NCBI RefSeq assembly: GCF_001984155.1
Contig: NZ_MTQO01000052.1
Coordinates: 372,001-436,000, forward strand
Length of the DNA stretch: 64,000 nucleotides
Reading direction: 5' to 3'
DNA from: Actinosynnema sp. ALI-1.44
GTDB taxonomy: Bacteria; Actinomycetota; Actinomycetes; Mycobacteriales; Pseudonocardiaceae
Part shown: positions 62,515 through 64,000 of the stretch, piece by piece
Layout: every line of letters begins with the position of its first letter
How positions within the stretch are numbered: the stretch's first letter is position 1
Program-made: the position numbers and the translations under genes
Notes under the pieces: model-generated
Seen by the model: only the letters and a program-made list of their open reading frames with translations
What the model was told of the DNA's origin: nothing
Database searches by the model: none

Positions 62515-64000
62515 TCAGGCCTCCTTCACTGTGGGACCGGTGCCGCCCGCGGCCGACTTCGACCGTTCCGCGGCGTGACTCTCGCGGTGCGCCGCACCCA
62601 GCCCGACGAGCTTGGGGTTGGACAGCCGCTTGGACTTGGAGACGATCGCGACGAGCGGGTGCGTCACCAGGAACACCACGATCAGGTCGAGCACCGTGGA
62701 CATGCCCAAGGTGAACGCGAAGCCCTTCACCTGGCCGACCGCCAGCAGGTACAGCACCGCGGCGGACAGGAAGAGCACCGCGTCGGCGGACAGGATGGTG
62801 CGGCGGGCACGGGCCCACGCGCGTGGTACGGCCGACCGGAATGTTCGGCCTTCCCGCATCTCGTCCTTTAGTCGTTCGAAGAACACGACGAACGAGTCGG
62901 CGGTGAACCCGATCGCGACGATCAGACCGGCCACACCGGCCAGGTCGAGGCTGTAGCCGATGACCCGGCCGAACAGCACGATGATCGCGTAGACGATCGC
63001 GAACGACAGCACCAGCGACAGGATCGTCAGCACGCCGAGCAGGCGGTAGTAGAACAGGCAGTAGATGAACACGAGGCCGAGGCCGATCGCGCCCGCGATC
63101 AGACCGGCCTGCAGCGACGCGAGGCCCAGGGTCGCGGACACCGTCTCGGCGTCGGACGACTGGAACGACAGCGGCAGCGAACCGTACTTCAGCACGTCGG
63201 CGAGCGCGGTCGCCGAGCGCTGGTTGAAGTTGCCGCTGATCTCGGTGTTGCCGCCGGGGATCGGGCCCTTGATCTCGGGCGCCGAGACGACCTTGGTGTC
63301 GAGCACGAACGCGGCGCGCTTGCCGACGTTGGCGGCGGTGAACTTGGCCCAGATGTCCGCGCCCGTGCCGTCGAAGGTCAGGTTGACGACGTAGCCCGCG
63401 CCCTGGGAGTTCGGGCCGGAGGTGGCGTCGCTGATCTCCTCGCCCTTGAGGAAGACCTTGCTGAGCACGTACTTCTCGGCCTTGTCCTGGTCGCAGGCGA
63501 CCAGCGGGAGGTTCGGGTCGTCGTTGCCGACCAGCGGGTCGTCGGCCTCGCAGTTCAGCGACGCCAGCGCGGTCTGCATCGCGTTCGTGTCGGGCTGCTG
63601 CGCGGTGCCGCCGTCCTCGGGGGTGGCCAGTGCCGGGTTCTGCCGGATGTCACGCGCCTGCTTGATCTGCGCGGCGACCTCGGGGCTGACCGAGCCGGAG
63701 TTGTTGTTGCCGGACGGCGGCGCGGGCTGCTGCGAGCTCGGCGGCGGGGTGCTCGGGCTGCTGGGTGTGGTGCTGCCGCTGGGCGGCTGCTGCTGCAACT
63801 GGGGCGCGGGGCGGCCCTGCGGCTTGTTGTTGCCGGACGCGGGTGGCTGCGCGGTCTGGCTGCCCGAAGGCGGGGCAGGCGGCTGGCTACCGGACGGCGG
63901 CGGGGGCTGGGTCCCGCTCGTCGGCGGCGTCTGCGACGCCGGGGGCTGCTGCGGCGTGTTGGGGACCGCCTCGATCACCTTGCGGAAGCCGAGAGTCGCG
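62515..64000 (-). CDS. secD: Protein translocase subunit SecD (N-terminus beyond window)
   Basis: C-terminal ~495 residues; the gene continues past 64000. The extracytoplasmic P1 loop carries a low-complexity Pro/Gln/Ser/Gly tract of about 90 residues (63691-63963), of a kind seen in other actinobacterial SecD proteins. Membrane part has [20 protein letters not shown] and [20 protein letters not shown]. It is coupled to secF (1-bp gap). Frame remains open to the window end. Confidence 0.97.
   Translation of the reverse strand, partial: ATLGFRKVIEAVPNTPQQPPASQTPPTSGTQPPPPSGSQPPAPPSGSQTAQPPASGNNKPQGRPAPQLQQQPPSGSTTPSSPSTPPPSSQQPAPPSGNNNSGSVSPEVAAQIKQARDIRQNPALATPEDGGTAQQPDTNAMQTALASLNCEADDPLVGNDDPNLPLVACDQDKAEKYVLSKVFLKGEEISDATSGPNSQGAGYVVNLTFDGTGADIWAKFTAANVGKRAAFVLDTKVVSAPEIKGPIPGGNTEISGNFNQRSATALADVLKYGSLPLSFQSSDAETVSATLGLASLQAGLIAGAIGLGLVFIYCLFYYRLLGVLTILSLVLSFAIVYAIIVLFGRVIGYSLDLAGVAGLIVAIGFTADSFVVFFERLKDEMREGRTFRSAVPRAWARARRTILSADAVLFLSAAVLYLLAVGQVKGFAFTLGMSTVLDLIVVFLVTHPLVAIVSKSKRLSNPKLVGLGAAHRESHAAERSKSAAGGTGPTVKEA

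Overview
The window is a high-GC actinobacterial chromosome segment. The gene content and order point to the Pseudonocardiaceae (an Amycolatopsis, Lentzea, Saccharothrix or Kibdelosporangium-like genome); this placement is an inference from gene order, BldD, mIHF, the SecD insertion and codon use, not from a database match. No rRNA or tRNA gene was seen. Most of the window is conserved core genome with short accessory inserts.

Layout. (1) 1-230: 3' end of a group II intron (domains V and VI, minus strand) just beyond priA. (2) 228-15049, minus strand: one long nucleotide and DNA-metabolism block in transcription order pyrR, pyrB, pyrC, a membrane protein, carA, carB, pyrF, then mihF, gmk, rpoZ, coaBC, metK, priA. 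Most joints are 4-bp stop/start overlaps, and a PyrR-type RNA loop sits at the pyrR ribosome-binding site. (3) 15312-15800: bldD, divergent from pyrR. (4) 16138-24700: nusB, efp, pepQ and the shikimate cluster aroC, aroK, aroB, aroQ, with a lipoprotein and a tandem acetyltransferase between them. (5) 24846-31686, accessory: a TetR-controlled reductase operon, an orphan prepilin peptidase, a methyltransferase, and a split GlcNAc/glucose-type PTS (EIIA and EIIB divergent from EIIC and HPr) with a perfect DasR-type operator. (6) 31758-46492: aroE, mltG, ruvX, alaS and two small membrane-linked proteins, then a Tat-type phosphatase, rarA, a lipase-like hydrolase, a kinase-like protein, a DUF389 protein and aspS. 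(7) 46692-55909: HTH protein, PLP enzyme, intein-containing radical SAM protein with an SOS-type promoter, MarR/MFS pair, pnuC-nadR NAD salvage pair, YibE/F-like membrane protein. (8) 55909-64000: metallo-beta-lactamase-fold hydrolase, ppiB, AraC regulator, relA, apt, secF, secD (secD cut by the window end), an order also known from mycobacteria.

How it works together: the minus-strand operons supply pyrimidines, aromatic precursors, SAM, CoA and guanylate, plus translation factors (efp, nusB, alaS, aspS), stringent response (relA) and secretion (secDF). Local regulators sit next to their targets with visible operators: TetR (two 13-bp dyads), MarR (two overlapping 16-bp dyads), DasR-type dre site, LexA-type box and PyrR loop.

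The most unusual items are a three-copy modular intergenic repeat family (2288-2577, 15968-16106, 27088-27182), the group II intron remnant, a mini-intein splitting the iron-sulfur motif of an apparently SOS-controlled, probably leaderless radical SAM gene, and a perfect 24-bp-stem hairpin after ppiB. No wholly new multi-gene system was evident.
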